IMG/VR virus record: IMGVR_UViG_3300037104_000911
Coordinates: 1 to 64,000 of that record
Direction: 5' to 3' (one strand)
DNA: 64,000 bases
DNA from: a virus
Shown: one piece after another, positions 26,386-33,140 of the stretch
Layout of the letters: the number at the start of each line of letters is the position of its first letter
Numbering within the stretch: position 1 is the first letter of the stretch
Program-made: the position numbers and the translations under genes
The notes under the pieces: generated by a model
What the model was told of the DNA's origin: nothing
Seen by the model: only the letters and a program-made list of their open reading frames with translations
The model's database searches: none

Positions 26386-27063
26386 ATGAATTTATTTGAC
26401 AGGTTTTCAAATATCATGCGGGCGAATCTAGGAGAAATGTTATCTAAAGCAGAAGATCCCGAAAAAATGATTAAGTTGTATTTGGAAGATGCAAAAAATC
26501 AACTTGAAGCATTTTCTACAGCTGTTGGTGATGCAATTGCAACAGAAAAATTACTTCAAAAACAATATGATAATTTACTTTCCGAATATAAACATTGGGG
26601 AGAAAATGCTACTCTCGCTGTAAAAGCAAACAGAGATGATCTTGCTACAAAAGCTTTAGAACAAGAAACAAAAATTGAAGATAGAATTGAAAAGCTTAAA
26701 GGTCCTCTAGCAGATGCTCATGCACAGACAGTAAAAATGAAAGAAAACATGAGCATCTTAAAAGACAAGATTGAGGAAACTCAAGCAAACGCTGATGTTC
26801 TTATTTCAAGAGCAAAAGCAGCAAAAACAATGGTAAAATCTGCTGAAGCTTTCTCAAAAATTAGCGGTGGAAGTCCGTTAGATGAAATGGCTTCAATGGA
26901 AAAGAAAATTATGTCTCAAGAAGCACATGCCGAATCATTGGCAGACTTATCAGCTTCAAAAAGAGAAACTTTGGATGATCAATTTCAAGCACTATCATCG
27001 GGTGGTGCTGTGGCAGATAAACTAGCTGCCCTTAAAGCAAAAGTAGCTCAACCTTCTGCATAA
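26386..27063 (+). CDS. pspA: PspA/IM30 (Vipp1) family membrane-stress protein
   Basis: 225 aa, the usual PspA length. The N-terminal amphipathic helix NLFDRFSNIMRANLGEML and EDPEKMIKLYLEDAKNQL are diagnostic. Long coiled-coil helices follow (residues ~25-190), with MVKSAEAFSKISG in the hairpin region and a short Ala-rich tail. PspA proteins assemble on the inner membrane and limit proton leakage. With the PspC-like lipoprotein at 18741 the phage carries two Psp components. A strong AAAAAAGGAG site precedes the start. Confidence 0.88.
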   Translation: MNLFDRFSNIMRANLGEMLSKAEDPEKMIKLYLEDAKNQLEAFSTAVGDAIATEKLLQKQYDNLLSEYKHWGENATLAVKANRDDLATKALEQETKIEDRIEKLKGPLADAHAQTVKMKENMSILKDKIEETQANADVLISRAKAAKTMVKSAEAFSKISGGSPLDEMASMEKKIMSQEAHAESLADLSASKRETLDDQFQALSSGGAVADKLAALKAKVAQPSA

Positions 27064-27088
27064 ATAAATTTAAAAGAAAGGGTAAAAA

Positions 27089-28384
27089 ATGACAGAATAT
27101 AATACTCCAAAAATTAACACTAATGCGTTAAGAATTGGTTATTATACTGATAAATATTTTTTAAGAACTCAAGAAATTCTCATGAAAGATAATTATGAGA
27201 AGAATGTTCATTATCAATATTTTCCACGAAAAGATTGTGTTGTATGTGGAATAAAGCAAGTAATTCAAATTCTACATTCTTGTGTTGGATTCTATGAGGA
27301 TCGAACTCAAGCATGGGAACTGTTTTCTAAAATGCAAAAAATTGATCTTTATAATTGTAAAGATTATGAAGTTGAAGATTTCTTAGGTTTAAGAAATGAG
27401 TTAAATAAATTATGGATCCCAATGTTTTCTGAAATAGAAGTTCACGCTTTACATGAAGGTTCTGAAGTTAAAAGTATGGAACCTGTAATTGGAATCATTG
27501 GAAATCCAAAATATTTTGCTCATTTGGAAACTCCGACTTTGGGAATCCTTGCTCAACAATCAGCAGTCGCAACATCAGTCAGAAGGGCAGTTAACGCATT
27601 AGGTCCTGATAGAAACCTAATGTTTTTTCCAGCAAGATTCAGGCACTATGTATCTCAAGCTCCTGATGGATATGCCTGTTCTATTGGTGGTGTTAATTTA
27701 ATGTCAACAGATGCCAATGGAGAGTATTGGGGATATGATGGGATTGGAACAATTCCTCATTTATTAATTGCTGCTTATAAAGGAAATACTGTTGAAGCAG
27801 CTTTAAAATTTGATGAAATTATTGATCCTAACATTAATAGAATTGTTCTTGTTGACTGGGACAATGATTGCATCGGAACAAGTTTGAAATGTGTTGCTTC
27901 GATGTTAATAAAAGAAAAATATGGAAATGTTTATAGTTCACACCCATTTTCTGATCTTCTTGTTTGCAAACAATTTTTAAGAGATAACAGACATCATGTT
28001 GATGAAGTTATAGGTTCAGGAAAAGGGAAACTTTTTGGAGTAAGATTTGATACATCTGGATCTTTAATAGATGAATCTCTTCCTAAATCCAAAGAAAACT
28101 TTGGTGTCTGTCCTCAGTTGGTTTTTGAAGCAAGAAAAACATTTGATGATCTTGGTCTTAAAAATTTAAAAATAATTGTTTCTGGTGGATTTGACCAAGA
28201 AAAAATTGAATTCTTCAACAAATTCAATGCTCCATATGATATGATTGGAATCGGTTCTTCTATTGTAAATAAGTTTACAGTTGATTATACAGCAGATGCA
28301 GTCATGTTAAATGGAAAACCAAATGCCAAAGTTGGTCGTGAATTGAAAAATTGGAATAGAATGAATATTGTTACATTTGTATAA
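27089..28384 (+). CDS. Nicotinate phosphoribosyltransferase family protein
   Basis: 431 aa. The N-terminal RIGYYTDKYFLRTQEIL matches the NAPRTase start. FFPARFRHYVSQAP and the GIGTIPHLLI substrate-loop region follow. The C-terminal barrel holds GVRFDTSGSLIDE, KIIVSGGFDQEKI and APYDMIGIGSSI, all typical. It makes nicotinate mononucleotide from nicotinate and PRPP. A nicotinamide-using relative (NadV) cannot be fully excluded, but the nicotinamidase at 19116 supplies nicotinate. Adenylation and amidation enzymes are not in the window. Confidence 0.82.
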   Translation: MTEYNTPKINTNALRIGYYTDKYFLRTQEILMKDNYEKNVHYQYFPRKDCVVCGIKQVIQILHSCVGFYEDRTQAWELFSKMQKIDLYNCKDYEVEDFLGLRNELNKLWIPMFSEIEVHALHEGSEVKSMEPVIGIIGNPKYFAHLETPTLGILAQQSAVATSVRRAVNALGPDRNLMFFPARFRHYVSQAPDGYACSIGGVNLMSTDANGEYWGYDGIGTIPHLLIAAYKGNTVEAALKFDEIIDPNINRIVLVDWDNDCIGTSLKCVASMLIKEKYGNVYSSHPFSDLLVCKQFLRDNRHHVDEVIGSGKGKLFGVRFDTSGSLIDESLPKSKENFGVCPQLVFEARKTFDDLGLKNLKIIVSGGFDQEKIEFFNKFNAPYDMIGIGSSIVNKFTVDYTADAVMLNGKPNAKVGRELKNWNRMNIVTFV

Positions 28385-28393
28385 AAGAAAAAA

Positions 28394-28435
28394 TGGAGAA
28401 ACTTAATGTTTTATTAAATTCATTAAGTTTCTCCA
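28394..28435 (+). terminator. Strong hairpin terminator after the NAPRTase gene
   Basis: A 15-bp perfect stem (TGGAGAAACTTAATG/CATTAAGTTTCTCCA) with a 12-base loop, followed by AAATTTAATTT. The T-run is interrupted, so it may also act as an RNA-stabilising end. Confidence 0.65.
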
Positions 28436-28565
28436 AAATTTAATTTAAAAAAAGTTTACAACTCCTTGATTTATAATGAGAAAATATATTTTAAAAGTTT
28501 CTCAATTATGGAATGGTTCTTGTATATATATAATACAAAGACTAAATAAAAGAGGAGGAACTAAA

Positions 28566-28841
28566 ATGAATAAAAAAATAACAACCTTAATCATGACATT
28601 AGCAGTAGTTTTATTGACGGCAGGATTTTCAATCGCAGAAGGATCTATGACAACTGGTGGAAATTTTCCATATTTTCATTTAGGATGCCTCATAATTGGA
28701 GGTCTTATTATAACTTCAATACATTCTAAATTTAAAGAAATGAAACTTATTGAAAGTATTGGATCTTTTGCATTATATTTCATCATGGTTACTTTATTTA
28801 CTGATCCAGTTGTAGATACCATTAAATTATTATTATCATAG
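28566..28841 (+). CDS. Small membrane protein with signal peptide, 91 aa
   Basis: The start is at 28566 behind AGAGGAGG; a longer in-frame reading has no ribosome-binding site. An N-terminal signal or helix (ITTLIMTLAVVLLTAGFSIA) is followed by two hydrophobic segments (LGCLIIGGLIITS, FALYFIMVTLF). No recognised family. Located in the Psp/NAD region, ten bases before another membrane gene. Confidence 0.65.
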   Translation: MNKKITTLIMTLAVVLLTAGFSIAEGSMTTGGNFPYFHLGCLIIGGLIITSIHSKFKEMKLIESIGSFALYFIMVTLFTDPVVDTIKLLLS

Positions 28842-28850
28842 GAGAAAATT

Positions 28851-29057
28851 ATGAATAATAGTCTTTCTCTTTTTAATATATGCTCATGGGGATTTACAAT
28901 AAGTATCTCAAGTATTTTATTTACCTATATTGGAAGACAGATGGATGTAGCATTTAATACAGAACCTCAATTCATGATTGGATTATTAATATTAGCAGTA
29001 TCAATGTCTATCATGAGATTATACAAAGATGCGATAAGTAAAAAAGATAAAGTATAA
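28851..29057 (+). CDS. Two-TM membrane protein, AtpI/AtpZ-like
   Basis: 68 aa with two hydrophobic helices (residues ~9-28 and 40-58). YIGRQMDVAFNTEPQFMIGLLILAV resembles the conserved loop and second helix of ATP synthase protein I/AtpZ-like Mg2+/Ca2+ proteins (G..xD..f.T.P.f...G). The call is tentative. Confidence 0.5.
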   Translation: MNNSLSLFNICSWGFTISISSILFTYIGRQMDVAFNTEPQFMIGLLILAVSMSIMRLYKDAISKKDKV

Positions 29058-29076
29058 AAATTAGTAAAATTTAAAT

Positions 29077-29113
29077 TAAAAATCCATTATATTTTTCATA
29101 TAATGGATTTTTT
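29077..29113 (+). terminator. Rho-independent terminator
   Basis: AAAATCCATTAT pairs with ATAATGGATTTT around a TTTTTCAT-type loop, followed by TTTGTTTT. It ends the Psp/NAD unit. Confidence 0.85.
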
Positions 29114-29134
29114 GTTTTATATTAATCTCATTAA

Positions 29135-29258
29135 TAATTGGGGTAGAGATTCTGACGATAAACACCATCATCTTACTCGCACATAGGATGTATAAATGCC
29201 AATCGTCTAGCTGCTTTATGGTGTGCTGAAGGCTGGTTAATCAGATATCTACCCCAAT
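29135..29258 (+). ncRNA. Candidate structured RNA (about 120 nt) with long closing stem
   Basis: AATTGGGGTAGA (29135-29146) pairs perfectly with TCTACCCCAATT (29247-29258). A second TCTGA/TCAGA helix (29150-29154 with 29240-29244) lies just inside. CGAT/ATCG and CACCAT/ATGGTG interactions inside would cross, suggesting a pseudoknot. It is G+C-rich for this region and has no ORF. It sits between a terminator and the ribosome-binding site of the gene at 29293, so it could be a 5' regulatory leader or a separate RNA. Confidence 0.55.
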
Positions 29259-29292
29259 TCTTATAAAAAATAAAGGAGGAAGAGAATAGTAA

Positions 29293-29499
29293 ATGGAAGA
29301 ACTTCATATACTTTTAATAGTAGTTTCTTTTAGCTTAATGTCATTAATTTATTTTGCAGGAATGAAAAAAATATTTGATGAAATAGTAAAATTACCAAAT
29401 GTGTTAAAAACAATATTTTGGTTTACAATAATAGCAATTTCATTTTATTCTTATCTTTCAATTTATGTTTCATATGTTACTAAACTTTTAAAATTATAA
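29293..29499 (+). CDS. Small two-TM membrane protein, 68 aa
   Basis: ATG behind AAAGGAGGAAG. Two hydrophobic helices (ILLIVVSFSLMSLIYFAG and TIFWFTIIAISFYSYLSIYV). No family recognised. The stop is one base before the deaminase start. Confidence 0.6.
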   Translation: MEELHILLIVVSFSLMSLIYFAGMKKIFDEIVKLPNVLKTIFWFTIIAISFYSYLSIYVSYVTKLLKL

Positions 29500-29500
29500 A

Positions 29501-29881
29501 ATGAATTGTTTAACTCCAAAAATAAATATAGCTATTGAAGAAGCGCAAAAAGGAGATCATAAGCAAATGTTAGGTTGTGTTATCTTCAATAAGAAAAAAA
29601 TAATTTCAAAAGGACATAATTCATGCTTAAAATCTGTTAAAAACTTACATCCCAAATATCAAAAATGGCCCGGTTCAGTTCATGCAGAAGTGGATGCAAT
29701 AATAAAAGCCAAAACAGATTTAAAAGGATGTGATATGTTAATTGTAAGAATCAATAAAAATAAACAATTAAGGTTAGCTAAACCGTGCGAGAGCTGTATG
29801 AATTATATAAAATATATTGGAATTCATAAAATCTATTACACCATTAGTAATTACCCTTATATTCAAGAAGAAAAAATTTAA
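29501..29881 (+). CDS. Cytidine/deoxycytidylate deaminase-like protein
   Basis: 126 aa with the zinc-binding motifs HAEVDAI (about residue 64) and PCESCMNYI (about 95), in the correct spacing. GCVIFNKKKIISKGHN supplies the preceding strand and loop. At this size it is a compact CDA-fold member; dCMP, cytidine or tRNA deaminase activity cannot be distinguished. It may feed dTTP synthesis. Confidence 0.75.
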   Translation: MNCLTPKINIAIEEAQKGDHKQMLGCVIFNKKKIISKGHNSCLKSVKNLHPKYQKWPGSVHAEVDAIIKAKTDLKGCDMLIVRINKNKQLRLAKPCESCMNYIKYIGIHKIYYTISNYPYIQEEKI

Positions 29882-29896
29882 TTTAGTTATAAAAAT

Positions 29897-29915
29897 TATA
29901 ACTATATATTAATTA
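29897..29915 (+). promoter_or_regulatory. Plus-strand promoter-like motif (variant)
   Basis: TATAACTATATATTAATTA differs slightly from the element at 12934 and 30452. It lies about 33 bases before the three-way-junction RNA. Confidence 0.45.
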
Positions 29916-29947
29916 ACAGAATGAGTATTAATATATTCGTTCTCAAA

Positions 29948-30066
29948 GCCCCATACTGGAAGTCTCCTTCACAAATACTTCTTAAATTCAAAAGAAAGAT
30001 GTTTTCTTTGTAAGGAGAGCATGACCCCCATCATGTTTCTCCAGTTGGGGTGAGTCATTTTTTATC
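29948..30066 (+). ncRNA. Candidate three-way-junction RNA with terminator-like end
   Basis: P1: CCCCATACTGGA (29949-29960) pairs with TCCAGTTGGGG (30040-30050) with one bulged base. P2: TCTCCTTCACAAA (29963-29975) pairs with TTTGTAAGGAGA (30007-30018) with one bulge. P3: CATGA/TCATG (30020-30035). The 3' strand of P1 can instead pair with GACCCCC in P3 to give a stem followed by TTTTTT, an arrangement like a riboswitch expression platform. No known class is recognised. Confidence 0.55.
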
Positions 30067-30196
30067 TAACTAAAATGGGGGATAAATTAAAGACTGTTTT
30101 TTCAGAAGATTCAGAAGTTTGAAAATAGTTAAATATAATTAAGAGAAAGGTTATTTTTGTTTGTAGTTTAGTAAAATTCGAAAAGGAGGCGAATTA

Positions 30197-30316
30197 ATGA
30201 TTTTTGCGGTAAGTAGTAGAAGTTCTAACAACTTTTGTTTTAGCGCTGGGGGGTGCACTTGGAAAAATCGGAAAAGTTTTTTAGAAAAGATAATTTCAAA
30301 AACAAAAGAACATTAA
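30197..30316 (+). CDS. Possible 39-aa peptide
   Basis: ATG at 30197 follows a near-consensus AAAAGGAGGCG. The product is MIFAVSSRSSNNFCFSAGG... ending KTKEH. The ribosome-binding site is the only strong evidence. It lies downstream of the three-way-junction RNA and might be the gene that RNA controls. Confidence 0.35.
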   Translation: MIFAVSSRSSNNFCFSAGGCTWKNRKSFLEKIISKTKEH

Positions 30317-30390
30317 CACCTGAATCAATTAAAATGAATCTTCAGAAAAAAATAAGTAATATAATTATAATTACATAAAAAATTTTAATT

Positions 30391-30406
30391 CGGGGATTAA
30401 TTTCCC
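30391..30406 (+). terminator. Weak hairpin, possible terminator
   Basis: GGGGA/TCCCC hairpin in an AT-only surrounding, with a T8 run about 25 bases later. It lies just upstream of the promoter motif at 30452. Confidence 0.35.
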
Positions 30407-30451
30407 CAAGTTGAAATTTTCTTGTCAATTTTTTTTGTTAGTTTTAAAAAT

Positions 30452-30472
30452 TTTTACTATATATATTAATTA
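30452..30472 (+). promoter_or_regulatory. Plus-strand promoter-like motif TTTACTATATATATTAA
   Basis: An exact match to the element at 12934 and 33141, about 30 bases upstream of the large structured RNA, which it presumably drives. Confidence 0.6.
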
Positions 30473-30499
30473 CTATGAAAAGAATTTTTGTTTTATAAA

Positions 30500-31065
30500 T
30501 ATGGGTGGCGGAATTAGACGCTATGTAGATGATTGGATCTGAACTCCGCCTCTAAGAGGTCTATACCAAAAGTTCATGATTCTAACCGGATCATCACAAA
30601 GGTTACAATATTTCCGTGGAGAGGTTTCTGTAATGATAACTCGGTGAAGCGGGATGAGTGTAAAATAGGTGGAACCAGCGTCAGGTGGCTACCTTACCGT
30701 GTAGGGAAACCCTACCCCATATTTTATATAATAAACTTGATTGTAGCGGTATAGCAAGAATATACCTGCGGAAAAAGTCTCCGTCCGCGACAAATCCAGA
30801 TTCCTTAATGGGAGTTTGGTCTACGGGTATGTGGAGCTGCCTGAAATGTAAGAGATAAATAATCTGTTGTCGGTAGTGAAGAGTTGAATGTGAACAACTT
30901 TTCATTATACAGGTGGGTTATGTAATCTTAATGAATGAGCGGATCACACTCTGGGATACTTCGTGGTTATATTGAGGATCCTCAGACTCTTGAGCTACAG
31001 GAGGGAGCAAACTATAGATAGGTCAGACGGTATCGGTGAAAACCCGATCTACAATCAAGTTTTTT
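30500..31065 (+). ncRNA. Large structured non-coding RNA (about 560 nt), ROOL/GOLLD-like candidate
   Basis: This 560-base stretch is clearly richer in G+C than its flanks and lacks a credible gene. AAACTTGATTGTAG (30733-30746) pairs perfectly with CTACAATCAAGTTT (31049-31062), a 14-bp closing helix followed at once by a T-run, so the 3' end is defined. Inside and upstream are GGCGGA/TCCGCC (30507/30545), GTAGGG-AAA-CCCTAC (30701-30715), GGTATA/TATACC and ATCGG/CCGAT hairpins. A promoter motif precedes it. Size, ornate folding and phage location fit the ROOL/GOLLD kind of RNA, but I cannot confirm a named class. Confidence 0.65.
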
Positions 31066-31108
31066 AAAAAATAATAAAAAAATAAAAATAGATTAAAAGG
31101 AGAATAAA

Positions 31109-31255
31109 ATGGTTTTAACAATAGAATTTAAAAAAAATACTTTTTCATTTTTTCCATATCGGGTTAGTATCAAATCCAGTCCACTATCATTTCAGTGGTT
31201 ATGGTGGGTCTTTGATGTTAGTTTTAATGATTATAGGATTAGAGATAAAATTTAA
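31109..31255 (+). CDS. Small hypothetical protein, 48 aa
   Basis: ATG at 31109 follows AAAAGGAGAATAAA. The product MVLTIEFKKNTFSFFPYRVS...RIRDKI has aromatic-rich strands. No family recognised. It lies between two structured RNA elements. Confidence 0.5.
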   Translation: MVLTIEFKKNTFSFFPYRVSIKSSPLSFQWLWWVFDVSFNDYRIRDKI

Positions 31256-31265
31256 TTCAGATATA

Positions 31266-31338
31266 TGGGTCCGTAGATCAGAGGCAGATTAATCTGCGCA
31301 TAGTCGATCAGTTAGAGATTTATATCCTCTTGGACCCA
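31266..31338 (+). ncRNA. Candidate structured leader RNA upstream of the macrodomain gene
   Basis: TGGGTCC (31266-31272) pairs with GGACCCA (31332-31338); GAGG/CCTC and a GCAGA-TTAA-TCTGC hairpin lie inside. The 73-base span with a 7-bp outer helix recalls a tRNA but lacks proper anticodon and T arms. It ends about 22 bases before the macrodomain start codon, so a regulatory role is possible. Confidence 0.45.
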
Positions 31339-31360
31339 CTATCTTAAAAAGGAGCTAAAA

Positions 31361-31849
31361 ATGGAAACACGAAATTGGTATAAAGAAATCAGAATGGATC
31401 TTTTTGATCTTAAAAGAGATCCGAGATTTGTTTTCGCTCATTGTATATCAGCAGATGGAAAAATGGGTGCTGGAATTGCTGTACAATTTGTCAATGAATT
31501 TAAGTTACTGAGAGATTTTAGAAATCAGATCAAAATGAAAACATTGAAACCAGGTTTAAAAGTAGGAACTTGTGTAAAAGTTGGTCGGGTCCTAAATCTG
31601 ATAACCAAAGAAAAATTCATGCATAAACCAACTTACGATTCTTTAACTGCTTCTCTTGTGCAATGTAGAGAGATTTGTTGGGACAAGAATATCTCATACC
31701 TTGCTATACCAAAGATTGGGTGTGGATTGGACGGACTTGATTGGAAAAAGGTTCGAGAGATAATCTTAACAATTTTTGGAAATTTAGGAGCATTTGAACT
31801 TTGGGTTTGTTATCTAGACCCAATAACAAAGGGAGTAACAATAAAATGA
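31361..31849 (+). CDS. Macrodomain protein, TARG1/DarG-like ADP-ribose hydrolase
   Basis: 162 aa, a single macrodomain. FAHCISADGKMGAGIAVQF is the ADP-ribose-binding loop. VLNLITKEKFMHKPTYDSL is typical of TARG1/ALC1-type domains, and LAIPKIGCGLDGLDW carries the second loop and the conserved GCGLDGL. Relatives hydrolyse ADP-ribose esters, and the DarG antitoxin domain of this type removes ADP-ribose from DNA. Together with the NADAR gene it suggests reversal of ADP-ribosylation. AAAAAGGAG precedes the start. Confidence 0.85.
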   Translation: METRNWYKEIRMDLFDLKRDPRFVFAHCISADGKMGAGIAVQFVNEFKLLRDFRNQIKMKTLKPGLKVGTCVKVGRVLNLITKEKFMHKPTYDSLTASLVQCREICWDKNISYLAIPKIGCGLDGLDWKKVREIILTIFGNLGAFELWVCYLDPITKGVTIK

Positions 31850-32013
31850 AATATGATAGAGAAAAAGGAATCCAATCAATCATTGATCTTCAATCGTTTG
31901 TTGGTATAGATGAACCAAGAGAAAAAGCAGAAAAAGCATGGGATAGTTTTAGTGATGCAGCTAAAGAAAGTACTATGGCAGCCCATGAAATTTTCTGTAA
32001 GAAGAAAAAATGA
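31846..32013 (+). CDS. Small hypothetical protein, 55 aa
   Basis: ATG at 31846 overlaps the macrodomain stop (ATGA), indicating coupling. Helical, charged product (MKYDREKGIQSIIDLQSFVG...). No family recognised. Confidence 0.6.
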   Translation: MKYDREKGIQSIIDLQSFVGIDEPREKAEKAWDSFSDAAKESTMAAHEIFCKKKK

Positions 32014-32074
32014 TAAAATAAGAGTGAACCAAATAACTTAACATCTAACAAAAAAGAAAAAGGGGAAATATCAG

Positions 32075-32374
32075 ATGTTAATTAAATGCAAAGATTGCAG
32101 ACGTCATATAGAGTGCATGGAAGAAAAAGATGGTTTTGGATGTAATGATTATAAAAAATTTACTCCATTTGAATCATCTTTAAATGAAGAGATAGTAGAA
32201 CATCTTCATGAATTTATTCCATGCGCAGAATGTGAGAAAAAAGAAAATTGTGAACAAGGAAATCTTGGGTTCAATGAACCAGGAATGGGATGTAGAGATT
32301 ATAAGGATTTTGATCCCATTGATGTTGATTCATGGATGTTTGATGAAATTAAAGAAATATCTCTAGAAGATTAA
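32075..32374 (+). CDS. Cys-rich protein with two CxxC...C..DYK modules, 99 aa
   Basis: Two similar halves: CKDCRRHIEC...GCNDYKKF (residues ~5-30) and CAECEKKENC...GCRDYKDF (~50-80). The four Cys per half, spaced CxxC-x6-C-x8-C, suggest metal binding. The ribosome-binding site is AGGGGAAA. No family name is recognised. Confidence 0.65.
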   Translation: MLIKCKDCRRHIECMEEKDGFGCNDYKKFTPFESSLNEEIVEHLHEFIPCAECEKKENCEQGNLGFNEPGMGCRDYKDFDPIDVDSWMFDEIKEISLED

Positions 32375-32427
32375 TATTAAACTTAAGTAACCTAACATCT
32401 AACTAAGAAAAACGGGGGGAAATTATT

Positions 32428-32743
32428 ATGTTAAAAGAATATAGACCAACATGGTTTTGGTCAATTTGATTTAGAAGCAGGAAATGGAGATTTAAGTGAT
32501 CTAGAAGGACATACTTATAAATGTCTCAAATGTGGGTCAATAAATCAAGTTTATTTAGCTAGATGGTTTAATGATTCTATACAAGGAACATTAACTTGTT
32601 TCATATGCGCAGAAACAGAAGATTCTGCAAAAGGTTTATCATTAAACAATAAGAGAATTGTAGGTCTTATATCTCGGGCCCATTTTGTCCACTCAGCTTT
32701 GAATGAACAACCACATAGAATAAAAAAACATATGAACTTTTGA
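32428..32743 (+). pseudogene. Frameshifted zinc-ribbon-like gene
   Basis: A good start (GGGGGGAAATTATTATG at 32428) opens only 13 codons before TGA at about 32469. The +1-shifted frame from about 32444 to 32743 stays open for 100 codons without a start codon. It encodes GHTYKCLKCGSIN and LTCFICAET, a plausible CxxC/CxxC ribbon. The shared leader motif shows that the start is genuine. Either the gene is broken, the frame is shifted during translation, or there is a sequence error near 32445-32455. Confidence 0.6.
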
Positions 32744-32802
32744 AAAATAAGAGTAAACCAAATAACTTAACAACTAACAATGAGAGAAGGGGGAAAATAA
32801 TT

Positions 32803-33069
32803 ATGGTAAAGAAAAAAAGAGTATTAGTTAAAAAACAGATGCAGAAAAAGCGGAACTTAAAAACCAAAGGAAAGTGGGGAAACATGATGGTTCATCTTGA
32901 TGCTGGAAGAAATGCAGGAGCTCTATTTCAAACTCAATATGGATTAATTTCTGGTACAGAGTGGCTTGAAAAAGAAGCTAAAAGAATTGGAGTTCTACCA
33001 GGAAGAATTGTCGAAATAAAAGATAATAAGCTCTATGTAAACCGAGTTGCTGTAGCCTCAAAAATTTAA
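32803..33069 (+). CDS. Small basic hypothetical protein, 88 aa
   Basis: The start is the ATG at 32803 behind GAAGGGGGAAA. The N-terminus is strongly basic (KKKRVLVKKQMQKKRNLKTKG). A compact domain follows (GRNAGALFQTQYGLISGTEWL, GVLPGRIVEI). It could bind nucleic acid. Followed by a terminator. Confidence 0.6.
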   Translation: MVKKKRVLVKKQMQKKRNLKTKGKWGNMMVHLDAGRNAGALFQTQYGLISGTEWLEKEAKRIGVLPGRIVEIKDNKLYVNRVAVASKI

Positions 33070-33090
33070 ATTTTCTGTCTGTAGTAATAA

Positions 33091-33124
33091 AAATAACTCC
33101 ATCTACATTTGGAGTTATTTTTTT
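33091..33124 (+). terminator. Rho-independent terminator
   Basis: AAATAACTCC/GGAGTTATTT 10-bp stem followed by a T7 run. Confidence 0.85.
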
Positions 33125-33140
33125 GGTTAGTTTTATAAGT

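Larger units (their letters stand above)
32020..32778 (+). repeat. Repeated leader motif, three copies (32020-32049, 32379-32403, 32749-32778)
   Basis: Each copy contains TAACnTAACAwCTAAC followed by a purine-rich GGGGAAA ribosome-binding region and a start codon (32075, 32428, 32803). The first and third share AGAGTrAACCAAATAACTTAAC. It looks like a duplicated 5' leader or a shared regulatory site for three consecutive small genes. Confidence 0.75.

Noticed and set aside
29151-29160. CTGACGA resembling the hammerhead ribozyme core
   Set aside because: No GAAA core segment or cleavage-site stem arrangement follows in the right place.
30533-30754. 73-codon ORF inside the large RNA block
   Set aside because: No ribosome-binding site, unlike-protein composition, and it lies across predicted helices of the structured RNA.
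30733-31062. RNase P RNA, tmRNA or group II intron as identity of the large RNA
   Set aside because: Partial look-alikes (GGAAA..GTC, a GTGAAAAC hairpin) lack the other conserved segments, and no domain V or tmRNA ends are visible.
31266-31338. tRNA gene
   Set aside because: The outer 7-bp helix and length fit, but there is no 5-bp anticodon stem with a 7-base loop and no TTC-type T loop.
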